Origin: Enoplolaimus lenunculus
Taxonomy: Eukaryota > Nematoda > Enoplea > Enoplida > Thoracostomopsidae
Assembly (NCBI GenBank): GCA_030248215.1
Contig: JASANG010003829.1
Coordinates: 88,502-152,501, forward strand
DNA: 64,000 nucleotides
Direction: 5' to 3'
The notes under the pieces were generated by a model that did no database searches, was not told where the DNA came from, and saw only the letters and a program-made list of their open reading frames with translations. This document shows, piece by piece, positions 9,215 to 21,763 of this stretch. The translations under genes and the position numbers were made by a program. Position 1 is the first letter of the stretch, and each line of letters starts with the position of its first letter.

Positions 9215-11143
9215 TGTTGCAATTTTTAATGTTTAATGCAAAAATTACTTAGCTAGTAATTTTAACGTAAAATTCAAAACCAGTTAGCCAGTTGAAATAG
9301 TCAGGCTATAGAAAAGTGATTCTGAAGTGATATGTGGAAATTATAGATAGATCACTAGTAGCGAAGGGCTTTAGCCGCAAATATTGGCGAGTTATAACAA
9401 CTTTCTGTTGGTTTCAAACTGAGGATTGCTCTTAAACATGGCATTAATTTGTCGGTTCGTTACGTCATGATCGCCTTTATTTAACAATAGTACCATAGCT
9501 ATTACTAGTATTTCTTTTAGAATTTAACTGTAAAAACTAACATTCTTGCAGTGGCGCATGTTAATGTTTGAAGCTTTCCTACTGAGACAGTATGTGACTT
9601 AAGTTCTCGGAGATGCGGGCTTGGATTAGGCTTATGTTAATGCTTATATATATCGTTAGACTACAGTTTAGGCTTAGGTTTACTAGCAGGCCATTATAAC
9701 TAACATGGGCCCTTGCTTGTTGCCATTATATCATTAAATTGTACAAAGACCTGTTTATATATATACAAGTAGAGTCTTTGCCACTGCGAGTAGTGCAAAT
9801 TGTGCGGCAGAATGTTGCATCTGCTGAGCTTTATACATGTTTGCTTGATTGAACCTAAGCATTGCAAACTAGGAACAAGCGACAGACAGCGAAGGGTCAG
9901 AAAATTTCTTTCGATAGAGCAATGAAAATATAAGCATGTGCAGTAAAATGAACTTTCAAACTTCTGGCAAAGCTGGGGTCAGCGAAGCACTCGTGCAGGA
10001 ATGCGTGGGTTGCTCATGTAGTTGTGGTACCACCTAAATTGGGTTTGTTATTGAATGAGTGACCCATGATATAAGGCTTGTATACTACGCCTAAGTTTAA
10101 ACTAAGCCGAAGCGTAAATCTAAACAATTTGTGTGTCGAGAGAAGGTGACGAAGGGGCCACGCCGGCAAAACCAATCAGAATTAGTAAGGGGGTAATAAT
10201 TTACATGTGTATCAAAATTCAAAATTGCTTCGTCCAGGCAGACTCCGAACTAAAATTTTATGCTGGAGTTAAAATAATAGTGAGCGGCCTTTCGCTCGCT
10301 TCGCTCGCCATATTACTTTCAAATCAGGCTTATGCGGCGAACGATTCGGCCTAGTCCCGTTAGTCGTCCTGCGCGCAAAAATTTAGAATACCATGAAGAG
10401 AACACGGAAATTGGCAAGCCAACCTCAGATTCTCCCTGAAAAGAACTTGGATGGTCACTGCTGACGTCATATAGACCTTGGATTTGTAAAGCGGTGAAGT
10501 TGAGTTAATGACTTTGATGTGGCCCCTCCAATTCTTATTTCTCGAGAATCCGCTTACTATAAGCTTAATTTTAAGCACAATTGCACCATAAACCTCAGTC
10601 TCTTTGTTAAGTGTCGCTGTCTTCCTGTCTCTAAGTGGACCCTGCCCCTCCAGTTAACGCGGGCTAATCGGGCAACAGAAATACGGGCATAGTCGTCGTG
10701 GTATATAAGCCGGCGTATCTACTTTTATGATAAGACTCTTCAAAAGGCAACAAACTAAAAGAATAAGTTTCAAAAATTTACATCGATATGGTACTCGAAA
10801 TTAAAAAATTAAACTGTTTCAAATTAAGCAAAATTCAAATGTTCTATTTACTCCCGTGATCATGCTGACATGAAATGCGAACGAAAAGACACATTCAACG
10901 CCATTGTGCAGTAAAAAATGAAATGTTTTGCTTTTTTTGAGCATATAATATACTGTTTTAGGCACTTTTGGACTTGTCCATCGCAAGGGAAAACTTTCGT
11001 TCGTATAGAAAAATTTTTAATTGAGTTTTCACGAGATCTGCCGCCTGCATTAACCCCCGCAAGTTCAGAAGACCCTAAGCATGATGGAAGTGTCGCACGC
11101 CTATATAAACCCCGCACTAAGCAATTCATTTTTTAAACACTTG
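9215..11143. other. Gene-free stretch
   Basis: I see only scattered CTTAGGCTTA-type fragments (about 9595-9690 and 10085-10125) that look like remnants of the TTAGGC-bearing MITEs. Short open frames here have no family features. Confidence 0.5.
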
Positions 11144-11419
11144 AGCCCTATTCACAAGTGCAAGTTTTTACTGCGACAACTTGCAACTGCAACTTGCACT
11201 TGCAAGTTTTGCCGAAAATCGCTCCCGTTCGAAACACTTGCAGCTGCAAATAATTCATCAAAATCACAGCTATGAACTGTTTTACATGTGCAAATAATCA
11301 TGTAAAGTTCGCTGAATTAATTGCAGCCGCTTTCTCATTGGCTGATGAAAAAATGCACCAAGCGGACAATTTACAGCTGCAACTTCTCGCAACAAAAACT
11401 TGCACGTGTGAATAGGGCT
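11144..11419. repeat. MITE family S, copy 2
   Basis: The ends AGCCCTATTCACAAGTGCAAG and CTTGCACGTGTGAATAGGGCT match copy 1 at 1653, as does the CTTGCAACTGCAACTTGC interior. The flanks read TTGA on the left and TTCA on the right, a possible decayed target duplication. Confidence 0.85.
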
Positions 11420-12402
11420 TCAAATTATCTAACGAAGTACGTTTAGTCTGTATTGTGGCGTGTTATAGTATGAAAACCGCCGTGTGGGGCTTGGAGAGCG
11501 ACAGTTCAGCGTCTTGCTTACCGCCCTTTGAAGCTTGGGGGGCTCAGGAGGCAGCATTCCCCCAAATGGATAGTAAAATGTGCCCCTACGACGCTACGTA
11601 CTCTCAGATTGTGTTATTACGAAAGATTCTTTTGACAACGCAAAATTTACTGTGAAGTCTCACTTCCGCTGTGTGGAAGAGAGTACAAATGTGTGATTTT
11701 TCAAAATCTTGAAACTAAACCAAGCTTAACATTAAAAGAGAATAGCTTATACATTTCAAAATTCTAAAAAATTTTTAACTAAATTTTTAAAATCTTTCGG
11801 CAAAGATTTAGCCAATTTTTGTCAAATCAATCAAATTTAAAGTCTATCGATACTAAACCACGTGCTTCGAGTTGCTGATAAGGTCGAAAATTATTTTTCA
11901 CCTTTCACGGAGGATCAGTGGAAAAAATCCTACTGGAGATAAAAACAATTATTGGTTATTTTAGTTTTTCCAGAACATAAGTTCGATTATTTGCCAAAAC
12001 CGCGCACAGGTATTCTGCTAGACCTTATATATAAACTTCAAAGTTTTTGATTTGTGCCACTTTGATACTTAACTTGTGGTGTAAACGCGATATCATAGAA
12101 TACTAAGCACCGGAAATGTTAAATCAACTTTTAGCAAAACACAACACAAAGTTGTTCAGTATTTCATCGCAAAACTCGCCACTATGTTTCCTTTAATCAC
12201 ATCTGTCATTTTGCAAACTTGATTGAAATTTTTCTATTTTTACGCAAATTCTGACATTAAATTATGTAAAAATAGCCTAATTTATAAACGTTTCGTTTGT
12301 GCTTTTATTTGCAGATCAAAGGTAAAATAGACTTACAATGTGAACGTTTACCATACCTACAGATGATTGACAAGCTTTGATTAAATAAGTTTTAGGGCTA
12401 AT
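11420..12402. other. Gene-free stretch
   Basis: AT-rich and without supported genes. Bases 12395-12402 (GGGCTAAT) are the left candidate target duplication of the hAT-like element that follows. Confidence 0.5.
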
Positions 12403-12759
12403 CAGGGTGTAACCGGATATCTGTTTTCGTTTTCGGTAAAAATCGGTGTCCGTTTCCGTTTTCGATTCCGTGCTATGATCAAAATTAGTTAAAAAACCAC
12501 GTATATATTTCGCATTTTTTTATTACAAATACTAAGTCCAAATTATTTGAAGACAAAGAAAAATTACGAAACTTATCCGAAATCTTAAAAGTTTCCGCGC
12601 ATTCAACGTTTGTTTAAAATTCTAGAAAGCCTGGCGAATATCGGCAAGCATCAATTCTGTTGGCAGAAAAATAAAACATCATTGAAACTTTTATAGTTCA
12701 ATATCCGTTGTTTTGTCCGCTATCCGTTTCCGTTAATTTTGCTATCCGTTTATACCCTG
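12403..12759. mobile_element. hAT-like MITE family G, copy 1
   Basis: The ends are CAGGGTGTAACCGGATATC and GCTATCCGTTTATACCCTG. Flanking 8-bp sequences GGGCTAAT and GAGCCAAT match at 6 of 8 positions, as expected for a decayed hAT target duplication. The interior has CCGTTTCCGTTTTCG-type repeats and no transposase. A 60-bp relative lies at 31187. Confidence 0.7.
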
Positions 12760-12767
12760 GAGCCAAT

Positions 12768-13558
12768 ACATCAATATTAAGGTGAACCAATTATAAGGTA
12801 ACTTCCGCAAAGTATCGGATTTATTCAAAAACAACTGGTTTGTAAAATTTTCTACAGATTGTGTAAGTAGTTTAGCTTGTTTGCAGAAAATATCGCTAAT
12901 TGGTGTATTGCGAGGCACTGAATAGTACCGTAACCACCAACAGCTTTGCCGTGCTGGAAATTTAGCGATACGAATGGTTCACCAATCGCTCACAATGGGT
13001 TCTCCAGCCCAATGGGTGACCGATTTAGCGAGAGCATAACACGAGTTTCACAATTGTGTGCCTTTTCCGCAGCTGTTGAGTTGGGTCATGCCAAAAAATT
13101 TGCTACAAACCGCACTTTAAGAATTGCACAAATTCAGAATACCCCGAAGTCGCCTTTACTGCGAAAAACCCGTTCTTTGCCGCTGTTTGTTTGTTTGGTT
13201 CAGTTTAGCTTAGAACGTAAAAAAATTTAGACAGGATGCTGTTTTGAAACCACCAGTAGACTATATTAAATTTTTTAACAAATTGTTCAACTTTATCACA
13301 GTGCCTATAATTTTGGTTCAATCATCGCTAAGCTCTGTCGAGCAACGCTTTCAATTCCGTGCGTGGTTTATTCGCTGTCGACAGGTACAAGGACATATAA
13401 GCGAGAATAGCGGTAGCTATACTTATTGTAAAGTTTTAGAATACTCAACCTGCATCCTAAATGTCAAAAACAAAATGTGTGCTCGATACGCTTGCTCGCG
13501 AAAACATTACATCAAAAAATTAGTCTCTTCGAAATGATAATATTGGCTATACGACCGT
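12768..13558. other. Gene-free stretch
   Basis: Two moderate plus-strand frames (12946-13230 and 13244-13537) lack ATG support, splice context and family motifs. I call no gene. Confidence 0.45.
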
Positions 13559-13719
13559 GGGGCCCATGTATAGAACAGGGCCGGACCAGTAGTATAAGCA
13601 TATTCCTAAGCCTAAGCCTAAGTCTAAAGCCTAAGCAAAAAAATTAAACTAAAGCTTTTCAACTGACTCTATCATAGCCCATACGAAAAACGATACGGCC
13701 CTGTTTCATACGTAGGCCC
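13559..13719. repeat. TTAGGC-bearing MITE, subfamily A, copy 5
   Basis: The left end GGCCCATGTATAGAACAGGG and right end CCCTGTTTCATACGTAGGCC flank CCTAAG arrays and the CTCTATCATAGCCC block. Confidence 0.85.
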
Positions 13720-14437
13720 GACCGTGTTTCCTGCAGCTCTAGCGTTATTATAATAGTAAATAACCAAAATTAAAATTTAAATCGTGTCAAACACCATCCA
13801 TATACCGTTCTTAGTTCAAAAAAGATGCAAGATTTTTATCACACGACGCCCAAAAGTCATTTATTTAAACGAAACGTTTTTTGATAGCATTAAAATTAAA
13901 AAAATACGATACTTTTACAAGCGAAATACTCACTGAGAAAACTACTGCGTTGTCACCCTGCAAAATCGGTGTGTGCATTTTTTTGCGTCAAAGCTCTTTT
14001 TGAGACGCACAGTAGCTGTGGAAATTTTTCATATTTACCAGGGCAGAAAAAAACCGAGGGGGGTGATGGAACGCCAACCTTCTACGGATCATTTCCTCTT
14101 GGCTTGAAGAAACTTTATCGATTTCAAAGCAATGGTTGTGACAGTGAAGTGTTTCAGGGCCCCAATGATCGCATTGATAAATGTTCCTGTGCGTATATTA
14201 TCAATTTTTGGGTGCCAAAATTCTACCTTCGCCTTTCTGTTTAGAAATAAATAAAATTAAAAAATATACATGCAGGGTGGATTAATACACGCAACATTTT
14301 ATGTTGTACTCATTTGTTTTTCAACGAATATTCTTGTATCTTTTTTAATATCAAATTGACAATAAGTGTAAAAATAAAAGCGAAATTGATGGTCAGCAAA
14401 AATTTTACGGGCTTGCTCACCGACAGACAGTTTAGAC
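13720..14437. other. Gene-free stretch
   Basis: An open plus frame at 13969-14244 has no recognisable domain or splice support. Nothing else is supported. Confidence 0.45.
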
Positions 14438-14602
14438 GGGCTCGTAGCCAGCTCGTTTTGATGAGGGGAGCTAAAAAATTTTCATGAGAGGCATACATGG
14501 CTTTTCGTTGACATACAAGCAAGGTTTAATATTTTCTAGGGGGGACAAAATTTACCAAAGGAACGACTGAGCCCCTGTGCCCCGCCTTTGCTGTGGGCCT
14601 GC
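14438..14602. repeat. MITE family K, copy 2
   Basis: Ends GGGCTCGTAGCCAGC and GCTGTGGGCCTGCAG, with the family body (TACAAGCAAGGTTTAATATT, TTTTCTAGGGG). Confidence 0.65.
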
Positions 14603-15090
14603 AGATATAACGATGATTTTGAATACCGAGATGCTTAGGCTTAGGTTTTAGACTATGCTTAGACTTAGGATTGATGGGCAGGCCTTTATAGTTACCATGG
14701 ACCAAAGATAATGGACAAAATAAGTCGGCGTTTCCGGAGAACTTGTATCCTAAACTTTTGTGGCGCAGGTATAAGGCATGATTTACCCGAGTAGTATCTT
14801 AGCTGAACGCAGTTAGCAGCATAAGCGCTGCACAAATAGGCTGAAGTGTGCAACTGATGCTTTAGAGTAAAACGCCAAATACGAATACGTGAACAATAGC
14901 CTGAATCACCCAATTGGCCCATGTGAACTCTAGACACCTGTTCAGTAAGCCTGAGCCTAAACCTAAACAAAAGCCTAATCATTCGCTAAACCCACTCCTA
15001 AGTTTAAGCTTAATTCTGACGATATCATAAAATATACGTGTGGGGGACATGGTGAACACCCTATAGCGCTTATATAATTACACTGTACAC
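14603..15090. other. Gene-free stretch with TTAGGC-MITE remnants
   Basis: TTAGGCTTAGG-like pieces at about 14630-14690 and the reverse at 14945-15010 look like the two flanks of an eroded A or T2 element. No gene is supported. Confidence 0.4.
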
Positions 15091-15257
15091 GGGACCGTAG
15101 CCAAGAAGCGTCATACGGGGCTCAGCGCCCCTGAAACAATTTTTGCCCGTCTAGAATATTTTAAACCTTGCTTGTATTAAGTCAACGAAAACCCTTGTAT
15201 GCCTGTTCTGAAATATTTTAGCTTTTTTCTAGCAAGATAAAGCTGGCTACGACCCTG
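15091..15257. repeat. MITE family K, copy 3
   Basis: Imperfect inverted ends GGGACCGTAGCCA and TGGCTACGACCCTG surround the shared CCTTGCTTG, AAAACCCTTG and ATTTTAGC blocks. Confidence 0.7.
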
Positions 15258-15823
15258 ATTGTATATGACTGATATCATAACGTCTGCAAGTGTCACAAGC
15301 CACTATATTACAAATTGAAAAAGCCAAAATAATACTTCTATTCCAACCGAGATGTATACATAATCAAATACAAACGATAGCAAAACTATCGTCAAAATTG
15401 TGGGACCCCATGCTGAGCCTTGTAGCACATTATTCAAACTCTCCCATGTTATATAATGCATTATGGAAAGGCTTCATTATTGTCGAAATATAGTAGTTTA
15501 ACAGTCTTTCATGTTGGCATAGTAGACTAACGCTAAAACTTCATTAAACTTAAAGTTTTAAACAATTTATAGTCTGTTTCGGTGCTGTTCAAATCAAAGA
15601 TTACAAATATTCGCCAGGCAGTTTCAGGCCTCGATGGCGATATGAAAACCACCGGAGTTTGTTTTTCTGGAAAACGGAATTGAAATAGATTTTTTTAATT
15701 GAAACTAACTGTATTTTGAGCAAGGCTAGCGAGCATAAGAATTATGTAAACGGCGCCGTAAAAATTAACAAAATTTTGTAACATTTCTACCCGAGACGTG
15801 TTAAATGGCGTAATACTTTCGAT

Positions 15824-15940
15824 TACGTTCGGCGCCGTACGTCACCGCACGTCATGGTGCGGTATCGTACTAAAAATATTCACGTACGATGCCGTATGGT
15901 GACAGACGATGACGTACGGTGACGGACGGCACCACATGAC
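15824..15940. repeat. Hairpin family E (GGCGCC/CGTACG), copy 1
   Basis: The arm CGGCGCCGTACGTCACCG recurs inverted as GGTGACGGACGGCACC, with CGTACGATGCCGTATGG between. Relatives lie at 32811 and 42799. The block is far more GC- and CpG-rich than its surroundings. Confidence 0.7.
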
Positions 15941-17655
15941 AATTATAGCGCCACCTTTAAGGTAAGCTTGTAACCGATCAAAATTTCAATCAAACGGGCA
16001 TATATTGAGGCGGTAAATTACAGGGTTGGACGAAGTCAAATAATATATTTGTACTTAATTCGTTAATTAGTGACTTGATGGTGAACAAGTTCGCCATTAG
16101 ACTGAGTGTCGCAAGCTGCACCATATGATATATATATATATTTATATATATATCTTAATTTATGGTGATTTTCTGAAAAATTTCAATCCAAAAAGGGGCA
16201 GTGAAAATAATGTTGCCCTCGAGGTACAAATAAAAGCCATAAACCTGAATGGGAACAAACATGAGCCCCGCCAAAACATTTGAGCAGTTGGTGTACAAGT
16301 GTATTTCAATGCTGAAAAAATTTGTAACAAGCACCTGTGGTTACAAATTTTTCAATTCATACTTCATACGACGTGTATAAAAATTGCTAAAGTAAAAACC
16401 AAGAAACCAAGTTCTCGCAATTGCATTTCCTTGTATGTACCACCCGGCACCCTTTGATTAAACTCTACTCACCTCTCTAATTACATAGCTAATGTCCGTT
16501 TCAAAAAGCAGTATTACTATTATTAAAATATGCTTTCGTCAAATCCGGCGCTTTCAAATCCGACTTTACAAAGCTTCCAAGCTGTAATATACTCACAATT
16601 GAAACAACCATTACAATGAAAATATCCACGCAACTGCCTCAGGTGGTGCTCCGAACGAAACTCGCGTTCCAATAAGCCACAAACAAGTACCTACTAGTAA
16701 TGTTGGCGAAAAAATTTATTTAGCACAGAAAAAACATATTTTGTCGTTAATGAAAATTTAATACAATCAACCTCGCTATACCGCTATCGAGTGTGCGGCT
16801 GTAACGCCGTTGTGAACGTAAAAAATATGACTGTTTTTAATCCGACAACGATCACATAGCTATCATTTCACTATGAAAGGGGATCCTGGAGCCATCACAA
16901 ATTTTTGACCCTAGAATTCAATACTTAAATTCTGCATTGTTTCAAAACACACATTTTTCTCGTGTCTTTAGAAATCTCACGAATATACTTGATATTATAT
17001 TCCCTTTTTATACGGGTTTACCCGAAAAAAACAACAACATAGGTCTCTCAAATAGTGCGACACGTGTTTGAATAGAACTGTAAAAATTGATTGATTATTA
17101 AGAGATACAAAAGTTGAACCCGGCGACGCCGAAAAAAACTAATAAATGGGTTGTCGTGGGGTGGCCCTGACGCGGGTTAAATATGGCTTACTCGATTAAA
17201 TTATACGGCACTCAACACTTATTTCTTTTGCCTGAAAGTTTGGCGAGATGTACCAATTGAAAATTTTAGGCCATATTTTTACATTTATTAAGTTGACACT
17301 AAATACTTTGTTATGAGAGCACGAAAGATATTGTTTGGTTTATAGCAAAACGAGTGTGCCTAAAACGCCTATAAAATGATGTAATTTTGGTTGCTGTTCG
17401 AAAAAACTAATAAAAGTTCAAGGTGAACTTAAGGTCACATTTGAGTATTCAAACCAGAAAGAGCACATGACATAAAGAAAAATAGATGGGCGCCAGTAGC
17501 GAAACGGCACTATACCCGTAAAACGTTAAGGGTTATTTTAAACTGCAGTCAGCCAAGTTGAAAGCGCTTTGAAAATCGCAGCGTCTTCTTTGATTGTCCT
17601 CATTGCTAACCTAAGAAATTGATTGAAAGCAAAAAGTTTGCACAAAACTACTGTT
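15941..17655. other. Gene-free stretch with TA microsatellite
   Basis: A (TA)n tract lies at about 16125-16153. Otherwise the stretch is AT-rich, with no frame or repeat family I can support. Confidence 0.5.
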
Positions 17656-17830
17656 TTTTACTATTACACTGTCAAAAAATTTGATTTAGGCTTAGGCTTA
17701 AGCTTAGGTTATTAATACATGTTACAGACATATATTAAGAACCTAAACCTAAGCCTTAATCAAATCGTTTTACTATTACACTGTCAAAAAATTTGACTTA
17801 GGCTTAGGCTTAGGTTCTTAATATATGTCT
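17656..17830. repeat. Partly duplicated TTAGGC hairpin
   Basis: The block CTATTACACTGTCAAAAAAT followed by TTGATTTAGGCTTAGG starts at 17661 and again at 17773 (offset 112 bp). Between them an inverted copy CCTAAACCTAAGCCTTAATC completes a hairpin. This is a third kind of carrier for TTAGGC units, distinct from A and T2. Confidence 0.75.
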
Positions 17831-17979
17831 GGAGCGAAATTTCAGGGCGGTGGAACAATAGAAGAAACGTACCGCTTTCAAAGGAGCGTATTTCTTTGAA
17901 GATACGTTGCTTTGAAAAAGTAAACATAACGAATTCACTGTAGTGCCCGAATCTCTATCTACGTGAACAAGGAGAAGTA

Positions 17980-18158
17980 GCCAATGTATAGAACAAGGTT
18001 GTAAAACTGTATAAGCATATTCCTAAGCTTAAGGCTAAACGTAAGAATGGCCATACACCTATAAGCCGAAGCCTAAGTAAAAAAACTCAGTCTTAAACTT
18101 ATGCTTACTCTATTGCAGTCCCACACAAAAACGTTCCGTCCCTAATCTTTACACGGCC
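17980..18158. repeat. TTAGGC-bearing MITE, subfamily A, copy 6
   Basis: Ends GCCAATGTATAGAACAAGG and CCTAATCTTTACACGGCC, with TAAGCATATTCCTAAGC and the ACTCTATTGCAGTCCCAC block. Confidence 0.8.
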
Positions 18159-18497
18159 TGAAAAAACTAACTCGATTATGGCTGCTGTCTAATCCCGAAA
18201 CAGACGTTATGCTTAAACTTCCTACTGTTAGAGAAAATAATACGACTCACATGACCACCAGGAAAACTGACATTTCATAAACAGATTTTGTTAAGTAACT
18301 CATACGCAATGGATCATGGAAGTTAGAATATGTTTCATGGTCTACTAATCACATGACGTTTTGAAGTTTTAGGCAAATAAATTTAAGAGATATAAATGGT
18401 ACGGTTTGCATACGTTTGGACTTATATTTGTTTGACCTTATTGAGTTTTTTCGCATGGAAATTACCAATATTCAGTTGTACTTAACTTTAATTTTTG

Positions 18498-18943
18498 TAC
18501 TGGAGTGACACTAATAAGACTGAGTAATAAAAGGGAGTCCCATATTTGAGTTCCAATCAAAAGGAGTCCGCATCCCTAATAAGATTCCGTAAGCGGATAG
18601 AGTCCCTAAACCCTAATTAGAGTCCATCAATGTCAAATAACCCTAACTGTAGCGCATAAATGACCCCAGGACCAAATAACTTGAGTTCAAACCTTTAAAG
18701 TGTACTTAAATTTTGAAAGTACATTCCTAAGTATAACCTTGCATTATCGCTCAAGCTTTTGATACAAAATAAATAAACGTTTAATTCAATGGATAATTGC
18801 AATAACGAATATATCAGTAACGAAGGATGGCGGAGCGCGGGTTAAAAATAAACAACAGTCCGTAACCGAATAAAACAGGAGGGGTAACCTCTGGAGAAGC
18901 CAAATAAATAACAGTCCCCCACTTTTGTTCGGGTCACTACAGT
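18498..18943. repeat. MITE family C, copy 2 (reverse orientation)
   Basis: It begins TACTGGAGTGACACTAATAAG and ends TTCGGGTCACTACAGT. The inner markers CGTAAGCGGATAGAGTCCC and TTTAATTCAATGGATAATTGC are in reverse order relative to copy 1. Confidence 0.85.
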
Positions 18944-19089
18944 CGCTAGTATATGGTTCACGTTTAGGTTTAGGTGTATTCAAATACTAGAATAACATCC
19001 TCTATTACGGTTGGCTTTCCCGAAATAAAAACCTAGCAACGCTGTTGAAAAGCTCAAAAGAAGAAACTTTTATACCGATATAAAATACG

Positions 19090-19207
19090 GGCCAATGTAA
19101 AGAACAGGGGCGGAACAGTATTATAAGAAAATTTAGTGTAAAGCTTAAGCTGATTCTATTACAGTATCACAGAAACAACTTCCGCCCCTCATCTTTTACA
19201 TGGGCCT
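19090..19207. repeat. Subfamily A MITE without TTAGGC core, copy 7
   Basis: Ends GGCCAATGTAAAGAACAGGG and ATCTTTTACATGGGCC with the AAGCTTAAGCTGATTCTATT block. The CCTAAG array is absent, which shows that the array is dispensable for the ends. Confidence 0.8.
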
Positions 19208-20160
19208 CAATACGCAATGAATAATGTTTTTTCGAGAAATCCGTGGCCTATTACATCGATAAATATGTGTCGAAAATGAGTTTATTTTTACCAATTTCGA
19301 TAACAAAAGTTTTATTCCCGGCTCGGCAGTACCTATAAAGTTCGTTTTTTTTGAAAAAATATTAAACTTAAAATTCCTCGGTTTTGATTTGTGAGAAACT
19401 CAAAAATAAATATTAAAAAGAATTCAAAAATTTATTTCCGACTATTTTCAGCGATAGCATTTTTTTGATGAGATAAAACCTTATGCTGTTACCTTAAAAT
19501 CATTACAAGATTGGACAAAAATACAACACGTCATAAAAACCTTGTAAAACTTTGACAGTAAACATTTCAAAAGACAGAAAATTGTTAAAAATTCATCGGA
19601 CTTTTGTAAAATGGAATTTGTAGAATTTGTCTTCGGTACCGAAAACTTACAATCCAATCAAGTTTGTTCAGTTAAAATAAATAAAAAAAATAAAAAAATT
19701 CTGTCACACCATAGTGCCAGTGTCACGATGAGTTCATCCCACGTTTAACTCTTCCATCGGAAGGATTAAGCTGGTTTGATACCGGCCCCAGGTGCTCCCA
19801 AGCTGTCTTATTCTTCCGGAATTATAATGCTGGTGTCGTGATTTAATTCTTACCCGTTTCATTTTACCCAGCCAATGATCTCTCGTGACACAGCCCTTCC
19901 CAAGTAAATTTTCGCCCAGTTACCATCAATACAAAGTTTGGTACATTTTTCCGCTGGCTTAATTTTAATTTAACCAATTGCACAACGATAATTCCCAGTT
20001 TTTGATTAGCCTCTGCTGTATGAGGTGTACTAGGAGCAACTAAATTGCACACTGTAACGCAGGCCATAGACATAAGCAATCAATAAATGTATATCTAGTA
20101 CGAAATCGCCACAAGATAGCTGAGTGGTGATAATCAAAGCAAACCCTGCCATACGAGACT
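19208..20160. other. Gene-free stretch
   Basis: No gene or known repeat recognised. A minus-strand frame at 19864-20079 has no supporting feature. Confidence 0.45.
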
Positions 20161-20235
20161 GCACTGCAAAAAATGGTGAGTCAAATTGACTCTCTCTGAA
20201 ATAGGCTTTTAGAGACTACTCAAACGGAGTCAATT
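20161..20235. repeat. MITE family B, left half
   Basis: CACTGCAAAAAATGGTGAG, TTGACTCTCTCTGAAATAGG and AGACTACTCAAACGGAGTC match the left half of family B. The right half is replaced by a family C fragment. Confidence 0.7.
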
Positions 20236-20277
20236 CAATGATCCTTAACTGTAGTGCATCAACGGTAGTTCCTTCCA

Positions 20278-20414
20278 CGGATATATCAGTAACGAAGGGC
20301 GGCGGAGGGCAGATTACAAATAAATAACAGTCTGTATCCAAATAATAAGGGAGGGGGTATACTTTGATCAGGCCAAGTAAATATCAGTCCCCCTACTATT
20401 CATGTCACTACAGT
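20278..20414. repeat. MITE family C, copy 3 (fragment)
   Basis: GGATATATCAGTAACGAAGGG through CCAAATAATAAGGGAGGGGG to CATGTCACTACAGTA is the terminal third of family C in the orientation of copy 2. Confidence 0.75.
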
Positions 20415-21306
20415 ACATGCTCTGTGGTTGACTCGGTTTCTCCATGTGAGGTTCGGAGGCTGGTCGAGCCCACGCTAATAACAATACCAGTATGGAATAG
20501 GTTTCTAAAATTTTCTGCTCATTTAGGCTTTTGGTCTATTTTAGTTTTTTTATATTTGCCCACTAATCACAATACCTCAATGCGTTCTTGTGAAAACAAA
20601 AGCCGTTTGTAGTGAGATCTTGTACACATTTGCCACATTTACGCTTAGTTTAGGCCTAGGTTCCATCAACCCTGTAACGCTATTCAAACTTGTGTCTAAA
20701 AGTTGCCGAGCAAATATCGCTGGATAAGAATAATGTTTTGGTGTGATTTGTATATAAAATTTAAATAAACTTCATTTTATGCTATGTTGAGTTATAAAAG
20801 TAAGAATAATTGTAATGTAAGAAAACCAACGCTAAAGCGATTATCCCATGTTTATACATTATAGCAAACTTCGTAAAATGAACATTTTCGTTGCATTTTG
20901 CAAGATACTACAACAAACAACCTGGACATATTTTGTTTGCTTACACAGCGGAATAAAGCAACGCGTAAAATTTGTTTTGAGGATTAACACTTTCGGTACA
21001 CATTCAGAGCGACAACTCGACGAAGAATGAGAGCAATCTTTTAAAACTCTACGCTCACTCGTTCGGATCCAAGCGAGCTCGCATGCGCCATGCTGCTGTC
21101 CCGAGTAAAAATCAAAAACGAAACTTTGTTAAATAATATAATTGCGTTTGGATTTGAATTAATTTTCTGAAAAATTTGTGTTTTCTGATTAAACATAAAC
21201 ATTGCATTTTACTTGTAATTACGAATTTGTAATAAAATCTTGAAACTGTGTATTAATTTTTGATATCCGCATAAAAATCAGTTAACAGAAATAGTTCATG
21301 TCATTT
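20415..21306. other. Gene-free stretch
   Basis: AT-rich, with no supported feature. Confidence 0.5.
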
Positions 21307-21763
21307 TACACTGTAAATTTCAGTGAATTGATTTCAATTCAGAATGAGTTGAATCATTAAGTCGGGCCATGTTACTTTAAGGGGCGTTCAGGTTTCTGGT
21401 GGGCCTATAAAAGAGTAGGTTTAGTTTCTAGAATACATTTGTTTGCTTAGGTTTAGGCTTAGGCTGAGGCTTAGGTTTAATCTTAGGAATACGCTTAATC
21501 TACCGGTACGCCCCTAAATGTAACATTGGCCATTAAATCTGTCACGTTAGGACTATCAGAACTCAGAACTTTGCGTTGATTTCATTCATTCTGATATTAA
21601 TTAATCAACTCACTTAGAGTCGGAGTCAACTCTACTCAGAGTGAACTCTACTCAGAGTGAGAATCAGCTTAACTGACAGTTAGATAATGTTTACTGATAT
21701 TAATTCAGAAATAAACAACTCGCCAGCTGAATTGATTAATAAACTCATTGTAATTTACAGCGT
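21307..21763. repeat. MITE family D, copy 1, split by a T2 element
   Basis: Ends TACACTGTAAATTTCAGTGA and TCATTGTAATTTACAGCGTA, with AACTCAGAATGAGTTGAATC-type blocks. The element is interrupted at 21364-21532 by T2 copy 2. Confidence 0.85.
21364..21532. repeat. TTAGGC-bearing MITE, subfamily T2, copy 2 (nested in D)
   Basis: Ends GGGCCATGTTACTTTAAGGG and AAATGTAACATTGGC. It has the GGTTTAGGCTTAGGCTGAGG core and the GTGGGCCTATAAAAGAGTAGG block. Family D sequence resumes on both sides. Confidence 0.85.
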
